Part shown: positions 35,686-44,516 of the stretch, in pieces
Position numbering within the stretch: the stretch's first letter is position 1
Layout of the letters: the number at the start of each line of letters is the position of its first letter
Source: Paracoccaceae bacterium
GTDB lineage: Bacteria > Pseudomonadota > Alphaproteobacteria > Rhodobacterales > Rhodobacteraceae
Direction: 5' to 3'
Assembly (NCBI GenBank): GCA_004153385.1
Contig: SDAL01000003.1
Coordinates: 124,001-188,000, forward strand
DNA: 64,000 bases
Notes under the pieces: generated by a model
Database searches by the model: none
Seen by the model: the letters and a program-made list of their open reading frames with translations, nothing else
Told to the model about the DNA's origin: nothing
Made by a program: the position numbers and the translations under genes

Positions 35686-36480
35686 ATGACACTCAGCTTG
35701 CATATCTTGAACAAAACTCACGCCGTGATAACCGAATGCAGCGCCGAGGGCGAGGTCGCACTGGTCTATGATGCCGCTTATGCCGAGGGCGATATGATTG
35801 GCGTGACCGCGCCTGCGGACACCTATCTGTGGGTCTGGCTGGCCTGCGGTCTGCCCCCTGCGCTGGTCTATGCACAGGGCGGTATGTTTTGCCTGCCGGT
35901 ACCTTTTGGCGCAACCGCGCAAACCTACAGCCCGCGCGCTTTTACCGGTGAAATGCATCGCCTTCAGGCGCGGATCGCGCGGCCCGAAGAGGTGACCGCC
36001 CGCCGCGATCTGGCGCTCAACCCCTATGACCACCACGCAAACAAAACCCTGTTCCCGCATGTATCGGCCAATGCCGAAACGCGCGGCGAGGCGGTGTTTG
36101 CCGCCCGCAATGCGATTGACGGCGAGGTCGCAAACGACAGCCACGGCTTTTGGCCCTACACGTCGTGGGGCATTGCCAAAAATCCAGAAGCGGCGCTAAC
36201 GCTCGATTTCGGGCGCCGCGTGACAATCGACGAGGTCGCCCTGACGATCCGCGCCGATTTTCCCCATGATGCGTGGTGGACCGGTGCAAAGATCACCTTT
36301 GACGGAGCCGAGACACAGACAGTCGAATTGCGCAAAACCGGGCAAAGGCAGGGGTTTGCTATCGCGCCACGGCAGGTATCGACGTTGACGTTGCACAGCC
36401 TGATCAAGGCGGATGATCCCTCGCCCTATCCCGCGCTCACCCGGATCGAGGCGATGGGGTGGGATACCCCTGACCGGTAA
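35686..36480 (+). CDS. Uncharacterised protein with C-terminal beta-sandwich (discoidin-like) domain
   Basis: A 264-residue protein with no signal peptide. The second half (about residues 110-264) with HVSANAETRGEAVFAARNAIDG, HGFWPYTSWGI, LTLDFGRRVTIDEVALTIRAD and LHSLIKADDPSPYPALTRIEA looks like a galactose-binding/discoidin-type jelly roll that holds carbohydrate. The first half was not recognised. A GGAGAG site precedes the ATG, and the gene follows the lyase by 14 bases, so it is in the lyase operon. A role in handling the oligosaccharide is inferred. Confidence 0.7.
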   Translation: MTLSLHILNKTHAVITECSAEGEVALVYDAAYAEGDMIGVTAPADTYLWVWLACGLPPALVYAQGGMFCLPVPFGATAQTYSPRAFTGEMHRLQARIARPEEVTARRDLALNPYDHHANKTLFPHVSANAETRGEAVFAARNAIDGEVANDSHGFWPYTSWGIAKNPEAALTLDFGRRVTIDEVALTIRADFPHDAWWTGAKITFDGAETQTVELRKTGQRQGFAIAPRQVSTLTLHSLIKADDPSPYPALTRIEAMGWDTPDR

Positions 36481-36524
36481 CTTATTATAAATATCGTCAA
36501 ATAACTCGATAATATGTTATACCA
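36479..36524. promoter_or_regulatory. AT-rich promoter/operator region before the GntR gene
   Basis: The 71-base gap is strikingly AT-rich for this genome. It holds half-sites AACTTATT (36479-36486) and AATATGTT (36511-36518), both also found in the 33809-33828 palindrome, and TGTTATACCA (36515-36524), which resembles the TGGTATACCA core known for hexuronate regulators of the same FadR-type GntR family. Autoregulation by the GntR protein is inferred. Confidence 0.45.
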
Positions 36525-36551
36525 CTTACATTCAACGCTAAGGAATGGCCG

Positions 36552-37283
36552 ATGAAAAATGCGAATAACGGAGCTGTCCGGCGCCCGGAGTCTCTCTCGG
36601 TGCGTGTCGAAACGGATCTGCGTCAGGCCATTTCCAGCGGTGAATTCGCGCCCGGTGACAAGCTGCCCAGCGAGGCGCAGCTGATCCGCTCGCATGGCGT
36701 CAGCCGAACGGTGGTGCGCGAGGCGTTGGCGGCTTTGCGACTGGACGGGCTGGTGGAGCCGCGTCAGGGGGCGGGGGTGTTTGTTCTGGACCCTCGTCTG
36801 TCACCTGACTCGGGCCGTCAGGTGGAGCGTGCGCGCCTCGCCTCGATCCTTGAAATCCTTGAAGTGAGAACACCGGTAGAAGTGGCCGCAGCCGGTCTGG
36901 CGGCGCTGCGCCGGTCGCCCGCGCAAGAAGAGCATATCCTTGATTGCCATGCCGCGTTGATGCGCTGCATAGAGCGTGGCGCGCTGTTCGGGCATGCCGA
37001 TTTCGCGCTGCATCTGGCGATTGCAGAGGCCACGAACAACCGCCAGTTCACCGAATTTCTGGAAAAATACGGCGATGCGGCGGTGCCAAAATCGCAGATT
37101 GTGACAGGCGATATCCCCGACAGTGAACGGCAATACCACGAACAGCTGGTGATGGAGCATCAGGCCATCGTGCTTGCGATTTCGCGCTGCGATGGTCCGG
37201 CGGCAGAGCAGGCGATGCGTGATCATCTGATCGGCAGCCAGACGCGCCACCGTGAATTGCTGCAATCGGACAGGCTGGCGTAG
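36552..37283 (+). CDS. GntR family regulator, FadR subfamily (FCD domain)
   Basis: A 243-residue regulator with an N-terminal winged helix-turn-helix (residues about 15-80: GEFAPGDKLPSEAQLIRSHG, SRTVVREALAALRLDGLVEP, QGAGVFV) and a C-terminal all-helical FCD effector domain (LEVRTPVEVAAAGLAA, HLAIAEATNNRQF, with metal-ligand type Asp/His). FCD regulators often bind sugar acids such as hexuronates or KDG. It sits at the end of the lyase operon, so it is a likely repressor of the uronide locus. Confidence 0.92.
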   Translation: MKNANNGAVRRPESLSVRVETDLRQAISSGEFAPGDKLPSEAQLIRSHGVSRTVVREALAALRLDGLVEPRQGAGVFVLDPRLSPDSGRQVERARLASILEILEVRTPVEVAAAGLAALRRSPAQEEHILDCHAALMRCIERGALFGHADFALHLAIAEATNNRQFTEFLEKYGDAAVPKSQIVTGDIPDSERQYHEQLVMEHQAIVLAISRCDGPAAEQAMRDHLIGSQTRHRELLQSDRLA

Positions 37284-37395
37284 ACCAGCGGGGGGCCAGA
37301 ATAGAGCCGAGACATAAACCGCCTGGCCAAGGCGCAGGACCGATTGATTTCAGGTCTGCTGCAGGGGTCACGGCTCGCCAAACAGAAGCGGTGAC

Positions 37396-38147
37396 ATGTC
37401 TAACCTCTTTTAGCTGACCGAAGCGCACATCGCGCGCGTTGATCGCTCTTGTCCGAAACCCCACGACAGGCCTCGCGTTGATGACCGACGCGAGGCGGGC
37501 GGCATTATATCTATCAACTAGAATGACTTGAGGCTCCAAAAAACTATCGGTCGCACAACGCGCTCTACAACCGCTGTCAGCGGTGGCGCGATAAGGGGCG
37601 TCGCGCAGATGATGGCCGGCTTGGCGGTTCGGCATGGCGAGAACAAGACACTGATGATCGAGGTGAGCAGGCGATCGCCATGTGGTCGAGTGCGCCTCCG
37701 CAAGTCTCTGCCGGGCACAGCGTCCAGGCCCGGGCGCAAAAAAGGGGGGCGTGGCCGCCTGATGGATCGCACCAAGGGCCGCGCGATCAATGTCGTCGTC
37801 TCTACCGGGCAGGTCAGCGATTACGTCGGGGGGCGGCTCAGCGGCCTACCCGTGTCGATGGGCGGCTCGGGGTCGGGGCTGCGATGCGGACTGGTTCCAC
37901 CGCACCTTGCAAGACAAAACGATACGCGCCTGCATCCTTATCCCAAAAAGCCGCAAGATAACCGTGAACTACGACACGCGCCGCTGCAAACGCCCGACCC
38001 CGTATCGAGATCATGTTTGGCGGGCCCGAGGACTGGCGGCGGGTGGCAACCAGATACAACCGGTGACCAAAGATGGCCCCCTCAGCCATCGCTCCCGTCC
38101 CAAACCGCCCTCAATTGGCAATCGGCCCTGCGCCTGATGCCCGCCTA
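37396..38147 (+). pseudogene. Degenerate IS5-family transposase (IS427-type)
   Basis: A full-length transposase can be followed through several frames. It starts MSNLF then a TAG at codon 6, continues as LTEAHIARVDRSCPKPHDRP and RVDDRREAGGIISIN, then TAG, then MMAGLAVRHGENKTLMI, KKGGRGRLMDRTKG, STGQVSDYVGGRL, DADWFHRTLQDKTIRACI, PKSRKITVNYDTRRCKR and finally EIMFGGPEDWRRVATRYNR. These are the successive blocks of IS5-family transposases, including the DDE-bearing ones. At least two stops and several frameshifts kill it. Terminal inverted repeats were not recognised. It separates the GntR gene from the LacI gene. Confidence 0.88.
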
Positions 38148-38277
38148 GGCACGACCGGTCACAGATGGCCGCGACGGTAGCCAGTATCTCCGAAGTCCAT
38201 AACAAAGGATCTGTAATGAGCAGCCCCGTGGCCGACGGTGCATGTCCGGCACGTCAGCCCTATCGCATATGGGTCCC

Positions 38278-39309
38278 TTATGTTTTCAGCGCGGCAGGTG
38301 GCGGGGTGCGGCGCACTAGGGTCGTTGATCCGCGCACCTGCAACGTGCCTGAAATCTCGGCATTGACCGGTGTGCTGTCGGGCGCACGCATCACGCGCAA
38401 CAGCCGCCGCACGGCTTCGGCCCCGATTTCATGGCGCGGCACGCGTATGGTGCTCAGCGCAGGTGCGGACATTTGCGCGGCGGGGATGTCATCGAAGCCG
38501 ATCACCGACAGATCCTGCGGCACCTGTCGCCCCAACGCGTTGGCCGCAGCGATGACACCAAGCGCGGCTGCATCGTTGCAGCATTGAACGGCCGTAATTT
38601 CGGGATGTGTGGAAAGCGCCGCAAGGGCCGCGCGAAACGCATCACCGCTGCGCATGTCCTCAAGCGCGATCTCGTAACTGCGATCAGGGGTAAGGCCCGC
38701 CTGCGCAAGCGCCAGATCGGCGCCCAGAAAACGGTCGCGCACCGGCAGGCGGCGATCATGGGTAAGGCGCAAAATATGCCGGTGCCCCAGATCCAGCAAA
38801 TGGCGGCAGGCGATATATCCACCACTGCGATTGGCAGCCGAGGCGCTGGAGACACGGCCCGTAAGATCCATTCCGTTGGCAATCACAACAGGGATATCAC
38901 AGGCCAGGATTTCTTCTGTCAGGGCGGGTTGATCGAGGCTCAGCAGCAAGATGCCGTGGCGACCGGTCCGGTCGGTGCCGCTCAGCAGGTCTGGCGGAAG
39001 GCCCGATTGCGGGTCCAGCAGCCGGACCCGCACGGCCACATTCAGATCGCGCGCCGTGCGGGTGATCCCGTCCAGAAGCTGGGTCTGGAAATCGGGCGCG
39101 TCGGCGGCATCGGTATCGATCGAGGATAAAACGGTCACGCAGGGTCGCGCGCGCTCTCCGGCCCAGCCAAGTTTATCGGCATGAACCAGCACGTCGCGGC
39201 GGCGGGCATCGGAAATTCCGGGCGCGCCGCGCAGCACCCGCGATGCGGTGCTGACCGACACGCCCGCCGCCGTGGCGATGGCCTGCAATGTGACGCGTTC
39301 AGCCGGCAT
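38278..39309 (-). CDS. LacI family transcriptional regulator
   Basis: A 343-residue LacI/GalR-type regulator. The N-terminal HTH (VTLQAIATAAGVSVSTASRV) and hinge are followed by the periplasmic-binding-protein-like effector domain, ending with the family motif VIGFDDIPAAQMSAPALSTI. The ATG at 39309 overlaps the end of the DUF2264 gene by 11 bases, so the two are coupled. The 17-bp palindrome at 41240-41256 ahead of the DUF2264 and GH2 genes is the best candidate operator. The effector is probably a mono- or disaccharide of this pathway. Confidence 0.93.
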   Translation of the reverse strand: MPAERVTLQAIATAAGVSVSTASRVLRGAPGISDARRRDVLVHADKLGWAGERARPCVTVLSSIDTDAADAPDFQTQLLDGITRTARDLNVAVRVRLLDPQSGLPPDLLSGTDRTGRHGILLLSLDQPALTEEILACDIPVVIANGMDLTGRVSSASAANRSGGYIACRHLLDLGHRHILRLTHDRRLPVRDRFLGADLALAQAGLTPDRSYEIALEDMRSGDAFRAALAALSTHPEITAVQCCNDAAALGVIAAANALGRQVPQDLSVIGFDDIPAAQMSAPALSTIRVPRHEIGAEAVRRLLRVMRAPDSTPVNAEISGTLQVRGSTTLVRRTPPPAALKT

Positions 39310-41191
39310 GTGCGCTCCAGCGGGCAGGATCGATGCCGTGGTGTTCCAAAAGGGCGCGCGCGGTCTGTGGCAAGTGGAACGGGGCGGGGGCTTGTGCGGG
39401 GTCGGGGGCGGCATAGACCGCGGTGCCAACCCAAGCGGTGCCCGGTGCAATATTGCCTTGGAGTTGCGGCAAAAGCGTGCGCGGGAAGCGCAGGTTGGTA
39501 TTGGGGGCTGCGCGGATCACGCGGCCTTTGCGGGTGCCGTCCAGATCCACGATCCGCGACAGGGCCGAACGGGTTTGCACATTGGCATGGCCTGTGGCCT
39601 CGTCGATCCAGCTTGGCGGAGTATGCGGCCCGTCACCGGTGCGATCCACGCTGAACCCTCCCTCGGCCAGTTGCAGGGGCCGGTCGGTGGTAATCCGGTG
39701 GAGCCGGACATGCCAGCCCTCGGGCCCCATATCCAGCCAGCTGTCCACGCGGATCCCCGTGCAGGGCTCCCATACGCCCCACGCCATACCTGCATCTATG
39801 CCTGCGCGGGTAATGGTTGCCCGCGACAGCCACTGCGCCCCGTCATGGCTGATGGCGATGCCGCAATCGACCGCGCGGCGTTCGGGGCGGTCGCCCCACG
39901 CATCCGATGCCATGGAAAATGCAAACGCCGATGAATAGGCAAAGCGCGCATATTTGGCATCATGCCCGCGATGTTCGCGCCCGTCCTGACCGCCGGTCAG
40001 CACCAGCGCATCACCGGCGCTGCGGCGCATGATGAACCCGCCGGTATCGGACACCACGCGCCCGCCCGGCAGATTTTGCGCAGGCTCCTCGTGGGCGGAC
40101 CAGAACGGATGGTCTTCGGGCAGCGCCAGTACCAGAAGCGATTTTAGCGCCCAATAGGGCGATCCGGGTGCATTATACCCCTCCGACATCATAAGGTTGG
40201 GATAGCTGTAGCCCACGCTTAGAACGCCGTCACGCTCGGCTATGGGTTGATCAGACCACCAGCGCAGGTGGCGCAGCAACAGGCCCTTGATCCTGCCCCA
40301 TGGCAAAACCTCCTCGTTGGCGAATGCGCAGGCCGCCCAGAACGCGCCTTGGGCAAAGCGGTAGGTCAGCGAGCGTCCGAACGGCACCGCCGCCCCGTCA
40401 TCGGCAAACCAGTGCTGGAAATCTTGCGCGAAATCATGTGCGCGGGCGCGGTAGCGGGCGGCGTAATCGGGGAATAGATCAGACGCGACCTGCGCCACGA
40501 TCAACCCGTAAAAATGCATCGCCATGGGGGTGTAATAATCCAGCTGATACCATTTGCCATCGCGGTAATAGCCGCCCTCAAGATGGAATTCCTCCAGCCG
40601 GTCCATCGCCGCGCGCGTGTCGGCCTCAGACCAGTCCTGCCCGACATGGCGCAGCGCCAGATTGACCAGAACACGGAAGAACAGCCAATTGTTATCAGCC
40701 ACCGGCTGGGTGTTGATGCGCCGCAGCCACTGCGCCAGCCGCGTTTTGGCGGTCTGTGACAATTGCTCCCAAAACCGCTCGGGCGCCAGCAGAAGGGCCA
40801 GCGACAGCCCCGCCATTTCGACCAGCCGCTGGTCATATGCGCCGGGCTCGCCCCAGTATTCAGGGTGGTCGGGGTCTGTGCCGTGATCAAGGCCTGTGGC
40901 CCAACCGGCGGCGTGGGTATGATCGAACCCGCCCGCAAGCAGTGGTGCAAGCCCCCATAGCGGGCGCGCAAAACTCTCCATCTCGGCGGCGGGGCTGGAA
41001 TAGTGAACGCCGCTTGCCCCCAGCCGGATACGCGCGCGCCCTTGCGACATATGTGGCAAAAGCGGTGCAATCAGATCTGTGGTCGCGCGCGCCAGATCGG
41101 TTCGGGTGCGCAAAGGGTTTGCGTACAGCGGGTTGGCCTGCGCCAGCGCCTTGGTTGTCGGGTCGAAATACCACGCTGCTTTGATCGCCAT
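39299..41191 (-). CDS. DUF2264 domain protein, probable cytoplasmic glycan-processing enzyme
   Basis: A 630-residue protein. The first 370 residues match the DUF2264 alpha/alpha-toroid (NPLRTRTDLARATTDLI, ESFARPLWGLAPLLAGG, NNWLFFRVLVNLALRHVG, GGYYRDGKWYQLDYYTPMAM, PFGRSLTYRFAQGAFWAACA), followed by a beta-rich C-terminal part. DUF2264 genes are often found in polysaccharide utilisation clusters; the fold resembles glycosidases and lyases but the reaction is not established. CAGGAG precedes the ATG. It leads a two-gene unit with the LacI regulator. Confidence 0.85.
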   Translation of the reverse strand: MAIKAAWYFDPTTKALAQANPLYANPLRTRTDLARATTDLIAPLLPHMSQGRARIRLGASGVHYSSPAAEMESFARPLWGLAPLLAGGFDHTHAAGWATGLDHGTDPDHPEYWGEPGAYDQRLVEMAGLSLALLLAPERFWEQLSQTAKTRLAQWLRRINTQPVADNNWLFFRVLVNLALRHVGQDWSEADTRAAMDRLEEFHLEGGYYRDGKWYQLDYYTPMAMHFYGLIVAQVASDLFPDYAARYRARAHDFAQDFQHWFADDGAAVPFGRSLTYRFAQGAFWAACAFANEEVLPWGRIKGLLLRHLRWWSDQPIAERDGVLSVGYSYPNLMMSEGYNAPGSPYWALKSLLVLALPEDHPFWSAHEEPAQNLPGGRVVSDTGGFIMRRSAGDALVLTGGQDGREHRGHDAKYARFAYSSAFAFSMASDAWGDRPERRAVDCGIAISHDGAQWLSRATITRAGIDAGMAWGVWEPCTGIRVDSWLDMGPEGWHVRLHRITTDRPLQLAEGGFSVDRTGDGPHTPPSWIDEATGHANVQTRSALSRIVDLDGTRKGRVIRAAPNTNLRFPRTLLPQLQGNIAPGTAWVGTAVYAAPDPAQAPAPFHLPQTARALLEHHGIDPARWSAHAG

Positions 41192-41239
41192 CGCAAACTC
41201 CTGTTTTTATGCATTGAGCATTTGCAAGATTATCTTGTC

Positions 41240-41256
41240 TATGCAAACTTTGCATA
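41240..41256. promoter_or_regulatory. 17-bp perfect palindrome, LacI-type operator candidate
   Basis: TATGCAAA-C-TTTGCATA is a perfect inverted repeat in the 98-base gap between the divergent DUF2264-lacI unit and the GH2 gene. A second, looser set of TGCA half-sites lies at about 41208-41226. LacI-family operators are palindromes of this size; binding by the LacI protein at 38278-39309 is inferred. Confidence 0.65.
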
Positions 41257-41289
41257 AATATTTTTCGTCTGGCAATGGGGGAGACGGTC

Positions 41290-43521
41290 ATGGCGCAGAA
41301 AATCAGGATGAACGATGGATGGCGTTTTGCACCCGCCTCACCCGATGATGCGTCAAAACAAGCGGTTTTCGTGACCTTGCCCCATACAGCTGTAGAACTG
41401 CCACTGAACTATTTCGATGAAACGGCCTATCAGCAGGCGTTTATCTATCAGCGCCACATCGACTGGACCGATCAGATGCATGACCACGAGGTCTGGCTGC
41501 AATTTGACGGTGCGATGGCCGATGCGCATGTGTCGATCAACGGGACCCAAGTGGCGCATCACAGCGATGGCTACACGCCGTTTCGCGCCCGTTTGACCCC
41601 ACATCTGACGCGTGGCGAAAATCTGGTCACGGTCACGATCAGCGGCGTTGAAAACCCCGATATTCCGCCGTTTGGCGGGCGGATCGATTATCTGACCTAT
41701 GCAGGGATCTATCGCGATGTCTGGCTGGTCACGGCCCCGAAAACCTATATCGAGCATGTGAAAATCGAAACACCCGATGCGATGGAGGCGTGCAAAACCG
41801 TTCTGGCGCGGGTGTCGCTTGGGGGCGCTCAAGGTGCTGCAGGCGGCACGTTGCATGCGGTCATCCGCGACGGCGCAGGCACGACCATCGCCGCGCAATC
41901 TGTGGATGTTGCGGGTGACGCCCCCGAGATCAGGTTCACGGGGCTTTCGGGGATGGCACTATGGGATCTGGATGATCCGGTGCTTTATACACTCGATCTG
42001 GAACTGGTGACATCTGCCGGCGCGGATCGCGATGTGACGTCATTTGGCATTCGGCACGCCGAATTTACCGCGCAAGGGTTCGTTCTGAACGGTCGCGTGC
42101 TGAAGTTGCGCGGACTGAACCGGCATCAGAGTTTCCCGTATTGGGGCTATGCGCAGGGTCGGCGCAGTCAGGAACGCGACGCGGAAATCCTCAAACATGA
42201 TCTGGGCTGCAATATCGTGCGCACCGCCCATTACCCGCAATCGCCCTGGTTTCTGGACCACTGCGACCGCATCGGTCTGTTGGTGTTCGAAGAAATCCCC
42301 GGCTGGCAGCATATCGGTGACGAGACATGGAAAGCGCGCGCCGTGGCCAATGTCGAGGCGATGATCCGGCGCGACTGGAACCATCCGTCGATCATCCTCT
42401 GGGGGGTGCGCATCAACGAAAGCCAAGATGACCACGCCTTTTACACACACACCAACAAGGCCGCCCGCGCACTTGATCCCACGCGGCAAACGGGGGGCGT
42501 GCGGTTTCTGACCGACAGCGAGTTGCTGGAGGATGTGTATACCATGAACGATTTCATCCTTGGCGATTTTGAAAAACCCGATACAAACCGCCCGCGCACC
42601 CCCTTGCGCCCTGTGGCAGAGACCACGGGCCGGAAAGATCCGGTGCCGTATCTGGTCACCGAGTATAACGGCCATATGTATCCCACCAAGGCAGGCGACC
42701 CCGAGCAACGCCACGCCGAGCATACGCTGCGCCATCTGGAGGTGCTGAACGCAGCTTATGGTGACCCGCAGATTTCGGGGGCCATCGGCTGGTGCATGGC
42801 CGATTACAATACCCACAAGGATTTCGGATCGGGCGACCGGATCTGTCACCATGGCGTGACGGATATGTTTCGCAACCTCAAACCTGCGGGCTACGCCTAT
42901 GCTTCCCAACAATCACCCGACCAGCGTTTGGTGTTCGAGCCGGTGACGGTCTGGGCGCGGGGGGAGCGTAACATCGGGGGTGTTCTGCCGCTGATCATTC
43001 TGACCAATTGTGACAGGGTCGATCTGGAATATGGCGGTGTCACAACGCGCGTGACGCCCGATCACGACAGGTTCCCGCATCTGCCCCATCCACCCGTGAT
43101 TATCGAGGCCCGCCATCTGTCGAAAGATGCGTTGGGGCGTTGGGGGATGGCGTGGCGGGACGGCCTTCTGACAGGCTATCTGAACGGTACGCCTGTGGCC
43201 ACGCGTCGCTTTGTGGCCGATCCCGTGCCCACGCAGTTGCAGCTGTGCGCGGATGCCGATCATCTGGATGCGGCGGCCCAAGACGAGATGCGGGTGATCG
43301 TGCGCGGGCTGGATCAGGCCGGTAACCTGCTGCGGTTTCTCAACGATACGGTGCAGATCGCGATTGACGGGCCTGCGCGTCTGATCGGTCCCGATTGTGT
43401 CACCCTGTCGGGCGGGGCCGCCGGTTTCTGGCTGCGTGCGACAGGACAGACGGGTCAGGCCCATATCACAGTTCAAAGCCCGCGTTTCGGCACGGCGCGG
43501 CTAACGCTGCCTGTAAGATAA
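41290..43521 (+). CDS. Glycoside hydrolase family 2 protein (beta-galactosidase/beta-glucuronidase-like)
   Basis: A 743-residue GH2 enzyme with the sugar-binding jelly roll first (WLQFDGAMADAHVSINGTQV), then the immunoglobulin-like domain, then the TIM barrel. The acid/base Glu377 is in WGVRINESQD and the nucleophile Glu458 in VTEYNGH. The N-terminal RGLNRHQSFPYWG motif region is also typical. No signal peptide is seen, so it is cytoplasmic and removes a non-reducing-end sugar from imported oligosaccharides. ATG at 41290 has GGGGGAG six bases upstream and is preferred over ATG 41275. The stop codon lies inside a 17-bp tandem duplication. Confidence 0.92.
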   Translation: MAQKIRMNDGWRFAPASPDDASKQAVFVTLPHTAVELPLNYFDETAYQQAFIYQRHIDWTDQMHDHEVWLQFDGAMADAHVSINGTQVAHHSDGYTPFRARLTPHLTRGENLVTVTISGVENPDIPPFGGRIDYLTYAGIYRDVWLVTAPKTYIEHVKIETPDAMEACKTVLARVSLGGAQGAAGGTLHAVIRDGAGTTIAAQSVDVAGDAPEIRFTGLSGMALWDLDDPVLYTLDLELVTSAGADRDVTSFGIRHAEFTAQGFVLNGRVLKLRGLNRHQSFPYWGYAQGRRSQERDAEILKHDLGCNIVRTAHYPQSPWFLDHCDRIGLLVFEEIPGWQHIGDETWKARAVANVEAMIRRDWNHPSIILWGVRINESQDDHAFYTHTNKAARALDPTRQTGGVRFLTDSELLEDVYTMNDFILGDFEKPDTNRPRTPLRPVAETTGRKDPVPYLVTEYNGHMYPTKAGDPEQRHAEHTLRHLEVLNAAYGDPQISGAIGWCMADYNTHKDFGSGDRICHHGVTDMFRNLKPAGYAYASQQSPDQRLVFEPVTVWARGERNIGGVLPLIILTNCDRVDLEYGGVTTRVTPDHDRFPHLPHPPVIIEARHLSKDALGRWGMAWRDGLLTGYLNGTPVATRRFVADPVPTQLQLCADADHLDAAAQDEMRVIVRGLDQAGNLLRFLNDTVQIAIDGPARLIGPDCVTLSGGAAGFWLRATGQTGQAHITVQSPRFGTARLTLPVR

Positions 43522-43537
43522 CGCTGCCTGTAAGACA
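43504..43537. repeat. 17-bp tandem duplication across the GH2 stop codon
   Basis: ACGCTGCCTGTAAGATA (43504-43520) is followed directly by the same 17 bases with one change (43521-43537). The GH2 stop TAA straddles the join, so the duplication may have created the present C-terminus. Confidence 0.8.
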
Positions 43538-43940
43538 ACGCAGCCGCGCGAGGGCGGGCAGGCCGGATAGATGCGGAGCCCTGATCTCACCGCAGGCTCA
43601 TTGCGGCGGCGGTTTTTGCGCTGGCGATGGGCCCGCTGGGTCAGGCGTGCGGGGGTGGCGCCTGTCGCGGAAACGAGCGCGAGGGCGGTCGGCATGTGAT
43701 CAGGCTCCAGACACGTCAAGGTATCGGCAGAACAGGACGGTCACAGCGCGGGCCACCGCTGAAAGAACACCCTTCGGGCATCGGTTGTCTTGGCGTGCGA
43801 CACGCCGCCAGTTCTTCATACGTCTTTTGTGATCGCAGGTCTCGCCGGTCAGCGCGCCCCGTCATAATACGAACCAGCACGCGCCTATTGGTTGTGCAAG
43901 ATCTTTGGTAGACCAAAGTCCCTTGGTGTATCTCTCGCAC

Positions 43941-44516
43941 GCAAGCGATGGCGATCCATTTAAAAAAAGCTGACGATTGCAGCCCCCAGATGTGATCGTT
44001 TCCAAAGAAAAACTTGGTCCACGCGGGCAAAGTCTGCGCCTGAGATGTCGTATCAGTTAGAAACAGCGCCAACACTTCCTGCGACAACAAGGTGGCCAAG
44101 GTCACAAACGGTGACGGCACTCAAGAACGCGTGACCAGCAGGCCATTGACCGTTCCGGCACGTGTCGCACTGCGGGAGGGCCGCGCAAAACCACTCCAAA
44201 AAGACAAGCCGCATGTGATGGCTGTGGTCATTTTCAAGGCAGGCATCATGGCATCGATGTATATATCCAGCGTGCCTGCGATCAGCAGCCCCCCGCGGGG
44301 ATCGCGATCAGTGCGATGGTGCGGCTGCATTGGCCAGCCGGACGTTTCGAAAGCCGACAGGAAATTCGGACAATGTAAGACATAGGAAAAAAACACGAGT
44401 ATCAGGGCCATGTCCGTAAAAACACCCATCTCTGGGCGACCGAGGATATCCGCCAGATTGAAGGACGCTCTGGTTGAGATCGTGCGAGGCGAGATGACAT
44501 AGGGTTTGGCCATCAT
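43941..44516 (-). pseudogene. Degenerate ribose-type (RbsC/AraH-like) sugar ABC permease
   Basis: On the minus strand one frame reads in order: LILVFFSYVLHCPNFLSAF, GGLLIAGTLDIYIDAMMPAL, MTTAITCGL, GTVNGLLVTRS, an in-frame TGA (44121-44123), VPSPFVTLATLLSQEVLALF, LTDTTSQ and FFFGNDHIWGLQSSAFF. These blocks are the successive conserved parts of CUT2 permeases (the usual forms are PNFLS, GGIDLSVG, GLVNGLLVT, PPFVVTLATL). The premature stop, garbled membrane segments and loss of the C-terminal half show it is dead. Confidence 0.8.

Noticed and set aside
37528-38148. 206-codon open frame that could be called a hypothetical protein
   Set aside because: It only covers pieces of a frameshifted IS5-family transposase; not an independent gene.
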